Below are positions 15,099 to 27,000 of a DNA stretch of 64,000 bases, one piece after another; positions within the stretch are counted from its first letter, which is position 1, and each line of letters opens with the position of its first letter. This DNA comes from Hofstenia miamia (taxonomy: Eukaryota > Xenacoelomorpha > Acoela > Hofsteniidae), in the NCBI GenBank assembly GCA_900660155.1, contig CABFPE010000123.1, positions 828,304 to 892,303 of the forward strand, in the 5' to 3' direction. The notes below the pieces were generated by a model that saw only the letters and a list, made by a program, of their open reading frames with translations, was not told the DNA's origin and did not search any database. A program made the translations under genes and the position numbers.

Positions 15099-15423
15099 GT
15101 ATATATATAAATATATAAATATATATATAAATATATATATATAATTAATAAGTTGAGCACAACTATAAATATTAAAAAGTCAAATTTTACCCAGCTGAGA
15201 CAAACATGTCAACGAAAGAAAGTGACATAATAAATAATTCACTCGGACGCCTATCGGGTTTCTTTAAATAGATGTACAAAACTAGAAAATTTCCAATAAT
15301 TCCAACTAAGTTGATGGGATGCTTCAAAAAGGTGGTCAGAAGAAAATAATATTTCAGGTCTTTGGAAAATGATGGAGAATAATTGGTTGTAGTGCTCTCC
15401 GACAAATTTAACGCAACTGTCAT
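1222..15423 (-). CDS. Rhodopsin-like (class A) GPCR gene, multi-exon, TM6 exon not found
   Basis: Four minus-strand exons with GT/AG borders and compatible phases encode a seven-transmembrane receptor: 15423-15191 (N-terminus, TM1, TM2), 10387-10090 (TM3, TM4), 2726-2562 (TM5) and probably 1444-1222 (TM7 and tail). The first exon carries the TM1 motif GNFLVLY. The second carries the conserved TM3 cysteine (HHNCYLN) and SINRYIAICKP, an NRY variant of DRY. NRY is known from melatonin receptors and the Tre1/Moody group. There is no lysine in the candidate TM7, so a retinal-binding opsin is unlikely. The TM6 exon should lie between 1445 and 2561 and I could not find it. The ligand is unknown, and the gene may be damaged or mis-assembled at its 3' end. 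Confidence 0.75.
1445..2561. other. Intron or unassigned sequence where a TM6 exon is expected
   Basis: Exon 3 ends in phase 0 and the TM7 candidate opens one base out of phase with it, so at least one more exon (intracellular loop 3 plus TM6) should lie here. I scanned the minus strand for the CWxP signature and flanking basic sequence and found nothing convincing. Confidence 0.4.
2562..2726 (-). CDS. GPCR exon 3: second extracellular loop and TM5
   Basis: The acceptor GTTTAG lies before GCTGTTTTGG and the donor is AATAAG before GTTAGT; 165 bp, phase 0 at both ends, matching exon 2. It encodes a short loop, a TM5 helix (WFFSKGMFLFIDIAAMIIIY) and the basic start of intracellular loop 3 (TQRRNQR). 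An alternative acceptor 33 bp further in (TTTTTCAG) would break the phase with exon 2, so I prefer the longer form. Confidence 0.7.
3049..3262. mobile_element. Short Tc1/mariner-type MITE with perfect terminal inverted repeats
   Basis: A 25-bp sequence at 3051-3075, starting AACTCTGTCCCAG, is repeated exactly inverted at 3236-3260, with TA on both outer sides (3049-3050 and 3261-3262), the target duplication of Tc1/mariner elements. The interior of about 160 bp has no coding capacity. It lies in the intron between GPCR exons 2 and 3. Perfect arms suggest a fairly recent insertion. Confidence 0.8.
3263..10089. other. GPCR intron 2 remainder; AT-rich, few landmarks
   Basis: No supported exon. 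Landmarks: a GC-richer island at about 4258-4460, a duplicated block at 6915-7617, a GC-richer phrase at about 8683-8762 (repeated CCCGACCC-like words) and another at about 9130-9290. Open frames here have no recognisable domain and look fortuitous. Confidence 0.45.
6915..7617. repeat. 351-bp direct duplication separated by one N
   Basis: Bases 6915-7265 recur at 7267-7617 with only a few substitutions, the copies joined by a single N at 7266. This is what a scaffolder leaves when it joins two overlapping, slightly different haplotype ends without merging them. A genuine tandem duplication is possible but less likely. Confidence 0.85.
10090..10387 (-). CDS. GPCR exon 2: TM3, second intracellular loop and TM4
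   Basis: The acceptor is TTTTTAG before GTCTTTAGC; the donor is GATAAG before GTATGT. The translation opens GSLAFISSNLLHFYG and has the TM3 cysteine in HHNCYLNSVLF, the NRY motif in ISINRYIAICKPHSYRA, and TM4 in VLSILVIGIVINALYSLIQ. Length is 298 bp: one base completes the codon split from exon 1, and the exon ends in phase 0. This is the most diagnostic exon of the receptor. Confidence 0.9.
11494..11857. mobile_element. Foldback / MITE-like element with long inverted arms
   Basis: Two imperfect inverted arms of roughly 155-160 bp (about 11494-11653 and 11698-11857) flank a loop of about 45 bp. The outer ends match as AATGRGGGATTTTCA. The inner arms share TTCAGATGATGTCACTACC and its inverse. 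There is no coding capacity and I see no clear target duplication, so the superfamily is not assigned. It lies in the intron between GPCR exons 1 and 2. Confidence 0.75.
11858..14802. other. GPCR intron 1 remainder, AT-rich
   Basis: No gene supported. Short plus-strand frames at 12554-12739 and 13753-13989 have no recognisable domain. The rest is very AT-rich sequence with short runs of A and T. Confidence 0.4.
14803..15263. repeat. (AT)n tract and flank duplicated around a 20-N gap
   Basis: A long (AT)n microsatellite (14803-14855) and the next 160 or so bases, including the 3' part of GPCR exon 1, occur left of the gap (to 15030) and again right of it (15051-15263), at a constant offset of 233. 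The repeat probably blocked assembly, and both haplotype ends were kept. Confidence 0.85.
15191..15423 (-). CDS. GPCR exon 1: N-terminus, TM1 and start of TM2
   Basis: Starts at ATG 15423. The short extracellular N-terminus has an N-glycosylation sequon (NLS, residues 6-8), then TM1 with GIIGNFLVLYIYLKKP (the conserved N1.50 within GN) and TM2 with SELFIMSLSFVDMF. The exon ends TCA GCT GG before GTAAAA (phase 2), which joins cleanly to the exon at 10387. Its last part (to about 15263) also appears at 14969-15030 left of an N gap; that copy looks like an assembly duplicate, not a second exon. Confidence 0.8.
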
Positions 15424-18400
15424 ACAAGCGATATAATTTCAAATGGAGAATTTAAACGCAATTTTGTGATTGGCGTAAATTTCTTTAACGCCATTTAGCG
15501 AGGAAATAACAACATAATTTATTTCTGTTTTATAATTGTCTCGTAATTATTTAAGAGGAAAATTAACTTTGTGAATTAACCTGAATTAACAAATCGATTA
15601 TGTTTATTGCAAATTTTCTGTGTCACAACTGACCCATGAATAAATTGTGTAAGTTTCTATTGAGATTAATATTATCAGAGATCAATAGATGGCTAAATAT
15701 TATCAAAAAAAACCCAACTAAACTTTTGCGTATTTAATTGAATTACTTAATTAATAAGAACTATTCAGCATACATGGCATTTTTCGTTCGATATGAAAAA
15801 TCATTTAGCAGCAAAAACATGTAAGCCTATTATCGAATATATTCTTGCCATTCAAAATTTTTTGTTTTGCCATATGTGATTCTATTATGAGATATGAAAG
15901 TCCGAGTTTCGTTTTGGCATATTTAGATCAAATTTACGTCTGTAAAATTTATTTTATTTTGCATTCGAAAGTAATTTCTCAATATGTTTGGCTTTTGATG
16001 ATTTCAAGAAATTTGCATTAATTATAGTCTAGAATTTTTATGCTTTTTTTAGGACTCCAAATTATAAAGCAAATCTTCCGAAGAGAAATTTTTCACATTC
16101 AGTATTCTACACTGCAAATACTTGCACAATGACTTATGTTTCATAAATAGTAAATCTGAAATTCAGATACAAGAAGCCTCAAAACAAAAAAACGGTCATT
16201 TGTTACACTTGTTGTTTTCAATGTCTATACTTCATTCATTAATTTACCTCAACCATTAACTCCAATCAATAATGAATAAAATTGACAACTTACATCCGAT
16301 GATTGTTAGATATTCAACACCAAAATCTGTCAGAAAAAAATTTTCTAATATAACTGTAAGTAAATTGGATGATGATTTTTTATTTGAAGTAACTGTTTAT
16401 TTGACACCTGAAATTACCTGTTTAATTAAAGCTTTTTAAATTATATGTTTATTGCTTGCACATCACTGTATTTCATAAAAATATTTTTCTTGACAATTAT
16501 TTTGTACTACTCTAGAGAACTGAGATATTACCTGACCCATAGCAAAAAAATTTCATGTTGTCGCATAGTAGTTGGTGATGTAGCGGACAGACCCTGTAAA
16601 TACTGAATGTAAAGGCTTTGTATGATTTATCATTTTCGCTTGAATAATCATTATCTTAATTGCATTGGTGACCGGTGCCTTTCTATTCTCTAGCACCCAA
16701 CCTCTTAAGATTTCATGTAACTTACAGACGCCATTGAGTCAATTGAAAAAGGGGTGCACATTGGAATCATCATTAGAAGACTACTGAACACGTAAGCGAA
16801 ATTTTTTAAATATTTATGTAGACCTTGCAATGAAGACAAGCCTATCATTGTTGACATAGCAAAAAATATTGAAGAAAACCTTATACGCGAGACAAATTAA
16901 GTTTTTGAAAGAGCCCAATTTATGACAATTGCAAATTCGGTGATTCAGAGAATTACATGATCGAACGTGAAACAATTGGGAGAACATTAACAAAGCTGGA
17001 ATTGGTTTGGGCGTAAAGTTTGATCGGGGCTGGGCCGTGCCGGGTTTCGGTCGGATTTTCGACATAGCAATTTAGGCCGGGTTGGGCTTGGGCCTAATGT
17101 CTTAATTGGTATTAGAAACACAAGAAAAAATTTACTTGAAAACTTAAACTTTGCAAATGAAAAAAACGCATTTTCTCTAAATTTAATCAGCCCTGCATTG
17201 TTGGCAGGTGCAATATTTGTAACATCTTAATTTTGTCTGCTACAAGCAAAGAGTGTTGCTGAAAACTCTCACTTACTATGTGTTGATGGAAGTTGTGAAA
17301 CCACAATAGTTTTGTAGAACATGTAAAAATACATATATAAATTTTAAATAAGCACAAATTTAATTTTCACATAAAATAAATTTTTAAGTAATGCTTGGAT
17401 AAAATAGTAGCAGAATATATATGCTCTTGTTGTCGTTTCCTTTTCTTGAGGTTTGTAAACATGCAAGCAGCTAATTGCAATAATCGATTTCAGTTCAAAA
17501 TTGGTCTAAGCAAAAGATTAAAATCTAAGCAGTTTCATTTATAAAAAGAGGAGACATACCTCATTTATATTGTGTGCACTATGATTATTGAAATTTTATT
17601 ATTTTGTGAGATGAAAGCCTTTAACAATTTTAAGAAGAAACCAACAAAAAGTTAAAAAAATTTTAAGCAATTTAAGGTTAATCTATATGTACAAATTTAA
17701 AACAATTTAGAAAATTTTTGTCTTCATTGGTAACATTTGTGAAAATGGTATTTGATAGTCAAATGCAATCATTGTCAGGAGGGGCTTACATTTACAATGT
17801 TTTGTAATATCATGATGTGATTTAGAATGCGTCCATACCTGGGCCTCTATAACATGATATTTGACTGAAAAAATGTAATATATATTTATGATTTTTATCT
17901 AAAAAATTGTTATGTGTAAGATCCCTATTAGTTTGCATGCAAATGCAGAGGTTTATATTGTATTGCAATAATATTTTGTCAAAAAAACATTATTTATTAT
18001 GCTTCGGCCGCAAAATAAAGTATTTAAATGTGTTTTTTATATTGTAAATTTGAAAGAAATTATTTCTAAATAAACTTTTATTTCTAGTCATGGATAACAC
18101 CTTCACTGACAGCTTTAATATATCATAATTTTTTGTTTGGAGGAATATTTGTCTATTCAGAGTTATTGGGAGTAAGTTGTGGTAAACCGTAAAAATGTGC
18201 ATCTGCAAATCAATCTTGGTATGATAAAATTGCGAAAACTGATAAATTATTAATACATTTTTCCCAAAAAATAAAAACTTATTGTTAAAATATTGGCCCC
18301 TCTACTTTTCCAGGAAAGGCCTAGGCCTATTTAATAATTTACAACACAATATGAACATCTGAATGTACAAATATAAATGCGTATGCATTTAGCTACTGAT

Positions 18401-19499
18401 TATCTTTGTTAAATCAAATACCACTATAGAATATGTAAATGAGAAGTGCAGGCAAAAGTAATAAAATCCATTAGAAAAAGTAATTCAACGCAATATGGAC
18501 AAAATTTAAAATCAATCATTACAATAATGGGTACTAATATGACACTACAGGCCAAGGCGATCTATAATAGCTATAGACAAACGCAAAATAATACCAATCA
18601 ACTTGACTTTTGTGATTTTAGTAGTACTAATGTCTATTAGGTGATAAATAGGTAAACGGTGTTTAAAAGAGGCACCCTGGCAGTTTTCTACTCTTCAAAT
18701 AGACACAAAACAATGAAATAGCACCTAACAATAAATTCAATCTTGTAGATAATGGCCAACTGAAAAGTCACCCAAGTCACTCCGCTAGGATCCGCCTTTG
18801 TAATGTGCGCGCAAAATTATTTAATTTTAAGTTTTGCAAATTTGATTTTTGTTTTATATTTGCAGAACAATACATGCACTCATTTTATTTAAACAGTTTA
18901 TTCAATATAGTCAACTAATTAATTTCCTCTGCAATCATTATTGATCAACATATTGTATGATGTTGATTAATCGTAATATTTTCAAATATACAAATACAAA
19001 TTTGCGTTCTTAGAATATTATTTGGTATAATGAAATTTTACATGAATGACTTGCAGTTGGAGAAACAGTTCGGAAATCGTTTGTAACCATTTGTCTACCA
19101 CTTACACCATCACGTAGGTTTTACTAAATGAAACAAGGATGTAACATTTTTAGAGACGATAACTTTAGCGATTCCTCTTGTATTAAATTCTTTAGATCAG
19201 TATGATTACCCATGAATTCAAAGAAATTTACTTTAACAAGGAATGCTTCAAATAGTCTAAAAATATCTAAAGAAAGGCTTTTTTAATTAATGAATGACAT
19301 TTTATAATAAAGTCATTTGCATAGTTTACAAAACTAAGTATTAAATTTGCATGATAGTTTCTCCAATTAATTAATATTATACGTATTCAGCTCCCTGATA
19401 TGATGTATCCCTTTTCACAATTCGCTACAGAACAAGACAAGCAGTATACACGTATGTGTGAATATAAAGAATGTTATATATAGCACTTGTTTCATGTAT
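15424..19499. other. Intergenic AT-rich sequence upstream of the GPCR
   Basis: No supported gene. A GC-richer phrase with GGGCYGGG-like words lies at about 17000-17100 and resembles similar phrases near 8690, 27060 and 29700. The GPCR promoter should lie just above 15423, but I see no clear core element. Confidence 0.4.
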
Positions 19500-20064
19500 C
19501 AAATAACTTTGTAGATATCTGGAGTAGTACCTAGCACATATAAGAAATGTTTTGTGTTAAACTTCTGCAATATCAAAAGCAATTTTATGAAAGGGAAGTG
19601 GTGTATTAATGGTTCATTCTGATTTTGATCTTGGTGCATTTTACACGTAGAGAATTTTTTTATGAAAGTTTCTATATCAGAAGGCTTTCGCGGCCGCCAT
19701 ACAAACTGTCTTGCAAACTTTTTTGTTTTTGTTATACCCATGTGTGCTCCATGTACAACTTCAATCACATTTTGGCTCACGGTATTGTACATAGACACTA
19801 GCCACGCATGATAATGATATTTTTGCTGTGCAGCATATGTTTAATTTTCTCCAAATTCTTCATGTCATTGGAGGAAAGAAATTTTTTATTAGGCCACATT
19901 GTTTGAATATACCTCATCACATTAATTGAGTCAGAATTATTTGACAGTTCTTTGCAAATTAGCTTAAAATTAAGGTTTTCTGATTTAGTTATGGAATGTA
20001 CTGCTATTTGCAATTTTTTCTCAAGATCACTTGTTTTCTTGAGTGACAGTCTAAATCTTGACAA
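19500..20064 (-). mobile_element. Ty3/Gypsy pol fossil, integrase region
   Basis: Minus-strand remnant of an LTR retrotransposon of the Ty3/Gypsy kind. The recognisable part is the integrase N-terminal zinc-binding region, with the preceding RNase H-to-integrase linker at the higher coordinates. No long terminal repeats, gag, protease or reverse transcriptase were recognised nearby. It is a broken, short piece of an old insertion. Confidence 0.65.
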
Positions 20065-22590
20065 TGCATCAGTTTATCTGGTATATATTGGATTTTCAGT
20101 GAGGTGTGCACACACACACAAAGAATAGCAATTAGCTGAACTACAACAACCACAGGGATCTCATCGATTAATTTTTTATTTTTTACTTAATTACTCACTT
20201 ATCTTAAAATGTTTGAGAACCACCGATTTAGTCTTTGTCCTAAATTTCTACTGCTCCCCTGGGATCAACCTGTTCTTTACTATCACTGTTGTTTACAATT
20301 TCCATGTAGTTGGGTATTGGCCTGACTATGTTTGCCCCATCTGCTGGCTTTTTGTCCTTTCGCTTAGGAATATACCCTTCTCATTATCATCCACTTTTTC
20401 GTTTTCAAGCATGCTTGACCAAAATTCATTGTTGATATTTACAAAATGGCAGACTATGACAAAATTCAAACGATTTCTGTAAATTGCAAATACTATGCAA
20501 CATTTATACAACTGCATGCGTGTTGTATGGTTATATTGCGTATTCGCGCTGTCATCATGGATAATTACATTCCAAAATAGATATGAAAACACGTACAAGA
20601 TCATTTAACCGTTCTACGTCGTTTGGGGTGTTTCTGTCACCCCACAGTCCTTAATTACGTTGCTGAAAGACGGGAAATTCCTGTAAACCAACAAAAACTT
20701 ATGAATTTTTATATCAACCTAATAATTCTATATAGCAGCAATGTTTAGCAGCTTTATTTACAATATTAACTTCATTTATATGATTATCGTCATATGGGGT
20801 AACTTTATAACCCCAATTTATTTGATCTAACAAATATTAAGAATACTGTATTATGTCAAATCATTTTATATCTTACATTACATACATGCAACTCTCCTTT
20901 CAAATCTCTAATGTTGCTTGTAAATAGTTGAGGAAGTTGGTGATGAAGCTCTTTCAATCATGATTCAATATTCAAGTAATGAAGATATTTTAATGATGGT
21001 AGTTCACCTGGATTAGGAAATTTTGAACTCTAATATTGAGCATGAAATATGTTCAACTTTTAATCTCTGAAAGGTTAATCAAAGAAGGATTACTAGTATA
21101 ATACGCGCAAAAATGTTTTAGCATAAAGGCATCAATGAAAACAAAACAAAATCAATAAAAAATACAATATAATTAAAATCTTTTAGTATTTAAGAATTAA
21201 GACTCTATGCGTCAATGGATGAGTGACTCTACGATATTAAAGAAGACAAGGTCTACACTTGGGAAAGAACGGAGAAGATTGTTTTTCTCATGCAAATATT
21301 TACAAAATATTACAGAAAAGTATAAAAAGTTTTCAAATTTTGTTGTAAACTGCATGCTATAAAGTGAAAGAATTTATGTAGATCGAACACAATTCATAAA
21401 ATTTATTTTATATTAAATAATATATGGAATTTATAATTTGGGATAACAAAGTTATCCCCAAACGACGATGCCCATATCTTAAAAGTAACGATGTAGAAGA
21501 GTTAAATGGACCTAAATATATAGTTCATAATTCTAACGTTTACAATGCTGACCAAGATTCTGCTCATTTTTGCCCAATTATTAAGCAAATTTACTCTACC
21601 CAGGAAGAGTTATGAATATAATATAACAGTAAAATTCTATAAATGTATAAATATCTTTATTTCCATAAAATGAATTATTGATTTGTCTAAGGTGAGATGC
21701 CAATGCTAATTTAACTCCTCCAATTATAACGCAGACTGAACATTTCATCTCAAATGAAATGCAACAAAACGTCCATTCAATATTTTGTAAAATATTTCAT
21801 ATTTACCAGAAAATGAATAGCCCTTAACAAAATTTTTCGAAGAGAACATAAAAAATTATTTTTCACCATCCTTGAAATAAATTTGTCATAGTTCAATTTA
21901 TTAATAAGTTGTATTAATGAAGAAGCTTACAATGAGCGTCATCTCGTGCAATTCGTGTTTGAATCAATTACTTGCCAGGAACTAATGCGCTTACTCTGGG
22001 TTTTTCCTTTGTGATTGACATCGGAATGATTTCTTCAGAATTCAATCCTACTCACATTTTAGTTTTTTTGCGCTCAATTCGACTACCTCAAAATCTAGGT
22101 AGAAAAAGGTTCACAAGCCTAAATTACTCAATATTGAAAATAGACTCCTTCAACATGTCAAACAGGAAAGTAAATTATTTTTTCTGTATTCCAATTCCTT
22201 TCTAGTGCCTGAATTAAAAACCTTGATTTTTGAAAATGTGGCTTTCCGATCATCAATTTTGTATATTGTCATATAAAGATTATATAGATTTAAATGTGCG
22301 TAAATTCTTAAGTGGCCTTGTGGAAAACAGTTGTCGTCGGATGGTGCTTGTGCCGTTTTCCATTTTCATTGGTCTTTTCTGTTGTTGGCTGAATGTACAT
22401 TATTTGTTCAGCATTTTATTTATATTTTAAAATTATATATTTTATCATAAATAACTAGAAAACAAGATTTATCCAATGAACTTACAAAAATGCAAAAGAA
22501 AGTCTGTTATAAAGAGGTGTTCATTCAATGCAATTCATAACCGCTTTCATTTATATGTGCAATCACGAAATGTTATATTTTTAATTCTTA
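20065..22590. other. Unassigned AT-rich region with a possible orphan coding segment
   Basis: The only frame with protein-like composition is 21424-21615 (+, 63 codons, RRCPYLKSNDVEELNGP within it); it shows no known domain and no clear splice site, so I do not call it a gene. Frames on both strands at 20213-20604 overlap each other and are probably noise or more of the neighbouring retroelement remnant. Confidence 0.3.
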
Positions 22591-24040
22591 GGGTGCATTC
22601 ACATTTCATGCAGAAAGCTTGCGATATGCCGCTTTTAAACACATGTTTTAAGATTCACACAGAAAGCGAGTGATAAAGCCAAGCTTGAGCTTTGAACAAG
22701 AGGAAATAAATGGGGGTGCTCATACAGGGAGATTACCATATCGCGGTTGTAATTTTAACTCATGTTTTAAGATAGTAGCATTGACACAGACGGCGTGCGT
22801 TGCTATATTTCTTTATTTTTTTTTTAAATCGTTGCTTTCACACAGAAAGCGAGCGAGCGCTTGTGATAGACTTCTAGCAATGTATAAATACGAGAGTTTT
22901 CACACCCAGAGCGAGCGTGTAGATGCGATAAACTAAAAATTGATAATTCTTAGCCAACATAGTTATATTTTAGTAAATTAGAGTTAATGCAGCCAATGTC
23001 CATGATTTTGACTATTTCATCTAAGCTTTTAGTGGTAATGCTTCGCAAATTTGATTTTATTGATGACAAAATTGCAAAATTTTCAACAAAATTGAAAAAA
23101 CATCAAAAACAACTCGCAGAGAACATTATTTGGAACTTTTAAAACGCCTCTATTCATTTTGATTACATATTCAGCCTAATAAATTCCATCCAAATCAGAT
23201 GAAAGAGTTGTATCACATGACTTGCATTTTAGCATAGGAACTTTAGTCCCTAAGTAGCCAGTAATGTATTGGTACAGCATATGTATTTAATTTAACACTA
23301 ACTTAATGGAGATTTATAGCCTAAATTACAACATAGCAAATAAAATATTATGCTAAATCATTATCTTCATTAAGTCTAAAGAACTCTATTTTATTGTTTT
23401 AGCATTGATTAAAATCTAGTATTTATGTGGAGTAACCTAGACGTAAACGCATAAGTTGTTAACTCCAGATGACGTTCATATATTTTGAATTGAATTAAAG
23501 TAATTTACATGTTTTACGAAGACATACAAACAGTACAGTGTACATGTATTTTTTATTTAAAGTATTTTAATACTGCTATATGTGTTATCAATTATACCTA
23601 TGGGTTCAATTGGGACTTTACATTTGTAGTGCTATCAACAGACATAAACTTCATGGGGAGAGGAGGTATGTTGCACAATAACATACTTCAAGGTTTTTTT
23701 TGCGTCAAGCTATTTTAGTTAAATAACTTTTAAATTCGGGCATAACATGCTTAGGATACGGACACGGACCTGCTCAACGGGCCTATTCAAATGAGTACGG
23801 GCTACGTGCCGTGCACTGGCTCTATCCTAGTCGATAAAGCTTTCTGTATGAATGCGCTCCGAATAATTCAACTGTTTAAATCTCTAGCAGCGCAAGCTCG
23901 TACAAGCGCTCTGGCTTTAATACATTGCTAGAAAATATCACGCCCTCTCTGTGTGAACACCCAAGCAAGTGCAACTTCGCTTTCTGTGTGAATGCCAAAA
24001 GCTCGCTCTAGCAAGCACAATATTTCTGTGTGAATGTACC
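22591..24040. mobile_element. Putative non-autonomous element with repeated GAAAGCGAGC units
   Basis: The outer ends match as imperfect inverted repeats: GGGTGCATTCACA at 22591 and TGTGTGAATGTACC ending at 24040. Units like TTCACACAGAAAGCGAGCG occur in plus orientation at about 22653, 22838 and 22897, and in minus orientation at about 23839, 23946, 23978 and 24023. The middle (about 22936-23830) is ordinary AT-rich sequence. No transposase is present. The arrangement is that of a foldback-like DNA element with subterminal repeats; the superfamily is unknown. Confidence 0.55.
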
Positions 24041-27000
24041 TTTGGAATTTGGAACAGATTGTTTCGTGTTGCTTTCTAGAATTGTGCCCCTTGATTAAAG
24101 GAATTATTAAACTCCGAATGAACTTCTCCTGCAAAGCACATTTTAAAGCTCTTGCATAAAGAACATATTAGAAGCATTGGCTGCTGGTACTTCAATTGAT
24201 TGTGAAGCAAAGCATTGAGTGTATTTAATAATTGCAGTGATGCAATTAAAAATTTGAAAAAAAAATATTTTCATTAATTTATCCAATGAGCAATAATATT
24301 CCAAAAGAGTCTTAATATTTCGTTGTACTGCTTTTCAAAGTATATTATTTATATTTGACATTGAAAAATATTGGGAAGTGCTAGGCAAACGTCATTCCAA
24401 CCACAGCTTTATAAATATCGTAAATTCTCATTTAAAACCTAGACTAATATTGAATTGGGTTACGATTTGGTTGTTTCAACACGACTTTAGCACAAAGGCA
24501 TTTCAATTAAGACGCACCGTCAACAGAATGCGTACGTTAGTTAAAAAAACGTTCTAAATTTTCTAAATGAAGAACTATTATCTTTTGAGTTAAGGCAATT
24601 GAACCTAAAATTTCGACTCCAAAGGGAGTTACCAGCTTTTATCTTTGATTAGTCAACTCATTTTTTTTATTTTGAATAAATTGTGCTTAAAATATGACGC
24701 AATTGCAACAACAAAGCTTGGTATCCACCCATCAGCGTAAGAAGAAAATTCAAATCATTGCCAAGAAATAGTTTTATTTCTTAATATTTTTAATCTCAAA
24801 TAAATTTTATATGTGATTATAAGTATACATGTGGGTCATTTATATAAACTGTTTGATTATTCCTTTAAAATTGTGTTACTAACGCCTTCACTTTCTTGTA
24901 AAGAACGAATTTCATATTTCTTGTCAAAGAAATTCACAATTTTTTAGAATCATTTTTCCTTTAGCAACTGATAAAGATACTCAGTCCTATTCAAGGTTAT
25001 TTTATTGATAACTCTCGATAAACTAAATATTTTCGCTTGAAATTTTTTTACTTTTAATATTTATCTATTACACACATTTTTACCAACTGTTAGGGATTGG
25101 TGATGTGTACTACGAAAAAAAATGAACATTTTGTCTGAGCTAAATTGCGAAATTTGTATTTTTTGCTTTTTCAATATTTAAATGAATCATTGTGTCACAA
25201 CCATTTAAGGTTTTTTTGAAAACATTAAATTAAAAATTTCAATGGGAGCAGGAAATACTCTCCCTCAACCCTAATTCCAATAGGGAAATATATTTAATAT
25301 CAAATAATGTGAAGAAATTGTGTTAACTTATTGCGATTTATGAACCGCAAAGCAAAAAGTTTTTGGTATTGCATGCATTTGTGTTCGCTATTTGATTAGC
25401 TATTTGTCTGCCTTTTACAAGCCCCCCCCCAGGCTTGAAGCAACTCAAGCTGATTAGTATTTCCTCACAAACAAAAGTTAGCATCCGCATCAGAATTGCA
25501 CATTGAAATGGAAAATTCCATTCTATTCCATTTCCAAATTATGTAAATGGAAATGGAATGGAAATTTAGTGGACATTCATAGATATGCAATTTCAAAAAA
25601 ATTGCATTTTGAATGCTATTGAAAATGTTCAAAATGCCCTTACTTTTTTTAACTATGAATAAAATTTTTAGGAACAGTCGCAAAATGCATTAAAATAACA
25701 AAATTGTTAGAACTATATACAAAGCCATAGCGAATAAAATGACAGAATGGGGTTAATTGGTTAGTGTGTAAATGATATTAGTTAAATAATCGCATCCATA
25801 CACTATTGCAGGTAAAACAAATCTAGCTTCAATGCGTAATATGGAAATTTTCGCCCATAGTTTTATATATTTTAAAGACTGAGCCTGTTTGTGAAATCTA
25901 ACATTTTTTACTAATTCTCTAATCCTTTATGTACATATATGTAGTTTTTTTAAAACATTCTATAATTATCTAAAAAAAGTTTGTGATGGATTGGAGTTTA
26001 CTCCATAAATTTTTCGATATATCATTACCATGCAGATATGACTTTAAATTACTTCATTTTAATTCAATTTTGGACATTACTGCAACTAAAATTAACTGAA
26101 AAAATTACTAGATATGAAATTTAGATGGCCTTAACTAATGCCAGGATCAAAAATATTACAAAATTCTATTGTTGGGTAGCCTAGCAATTTCAACCGGGCC
26201 AATTATTTCACATGTCTGAACTGAATTGCAGTTTCTGTTCACAATATAGTCACTTTGACGAACTATTAGTAGGTTTTTCGCGAAAACTTAATCCCAAGTG
26301 ATTTACTGGATTCAGTCCTGGGACTGGGACTAAATATTTCAGTGTACTGGAACAAAAATGAGGAACCTGGAACCACGAATTGAGATGGGTTCAAATCCAA
26401 TGGGGATAAATGTGACTGAAACAGTAAAATTCTGTTACTGCAGAACTCTACTCACTAGCTTGAAGATCTATGAAAAGATGTGGAAATTTATGGAAAAATA
26501 TAGACATCTTTTTTTAATATATTTGTGGAAATGGAAGAGAAATGCATTTTCATATGCAAGCCTGATCCGCATACACCTAGCTATCAAATCACAAGCATCA
26601 AATCTAACGATGTTAACCCCAAGTGATAAGCCCATGCCTACACATTTAACCAAAAGCATAGTCTAAACAATCTTTGTAACTCAAAAGTACCAGAATCAGA
26701 ATATGAAAACACATTTGCCTTGGGATTGTCTATTGCTTTCTTTTTTAAAATATTCATATCATTCTTAGGGCATTTTAAACACTAGTATCTTTAAAATAGT
26801 AGAACGTGCATTTAATTAAATTTTAATTCTTTACGATGACAGACAATAATACTAATAATTCTGTATTCTTCACAGTTCATATAAAGTGAAGACTTCTAGC
26901 ATATGTCATTTAACTGTATGCGAAACCAATCGGTGCTAAGCCCGAGCTCGACGAGAGATTTTTTAAAGAACGGACCGAAACCGCTCTTATAACCAAGAAA

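Noticed and set aside
16814-17065. 83-codon minus-strand frame
   Set aside because: Driven by a GC-rich repeated phrase; no domain.
26388-26400. GGGTTCAAATCCA, tRNA T-loop-like
   Set aside because: No acceptor stem, D-arm or anticodon arm can be drawn around it, so not called as a tRNA or SINE.
26358-26666. Overlapping frames on both strands
   Set aside because: Opposite-strand frames over the same bases without domain matches; likely chance.
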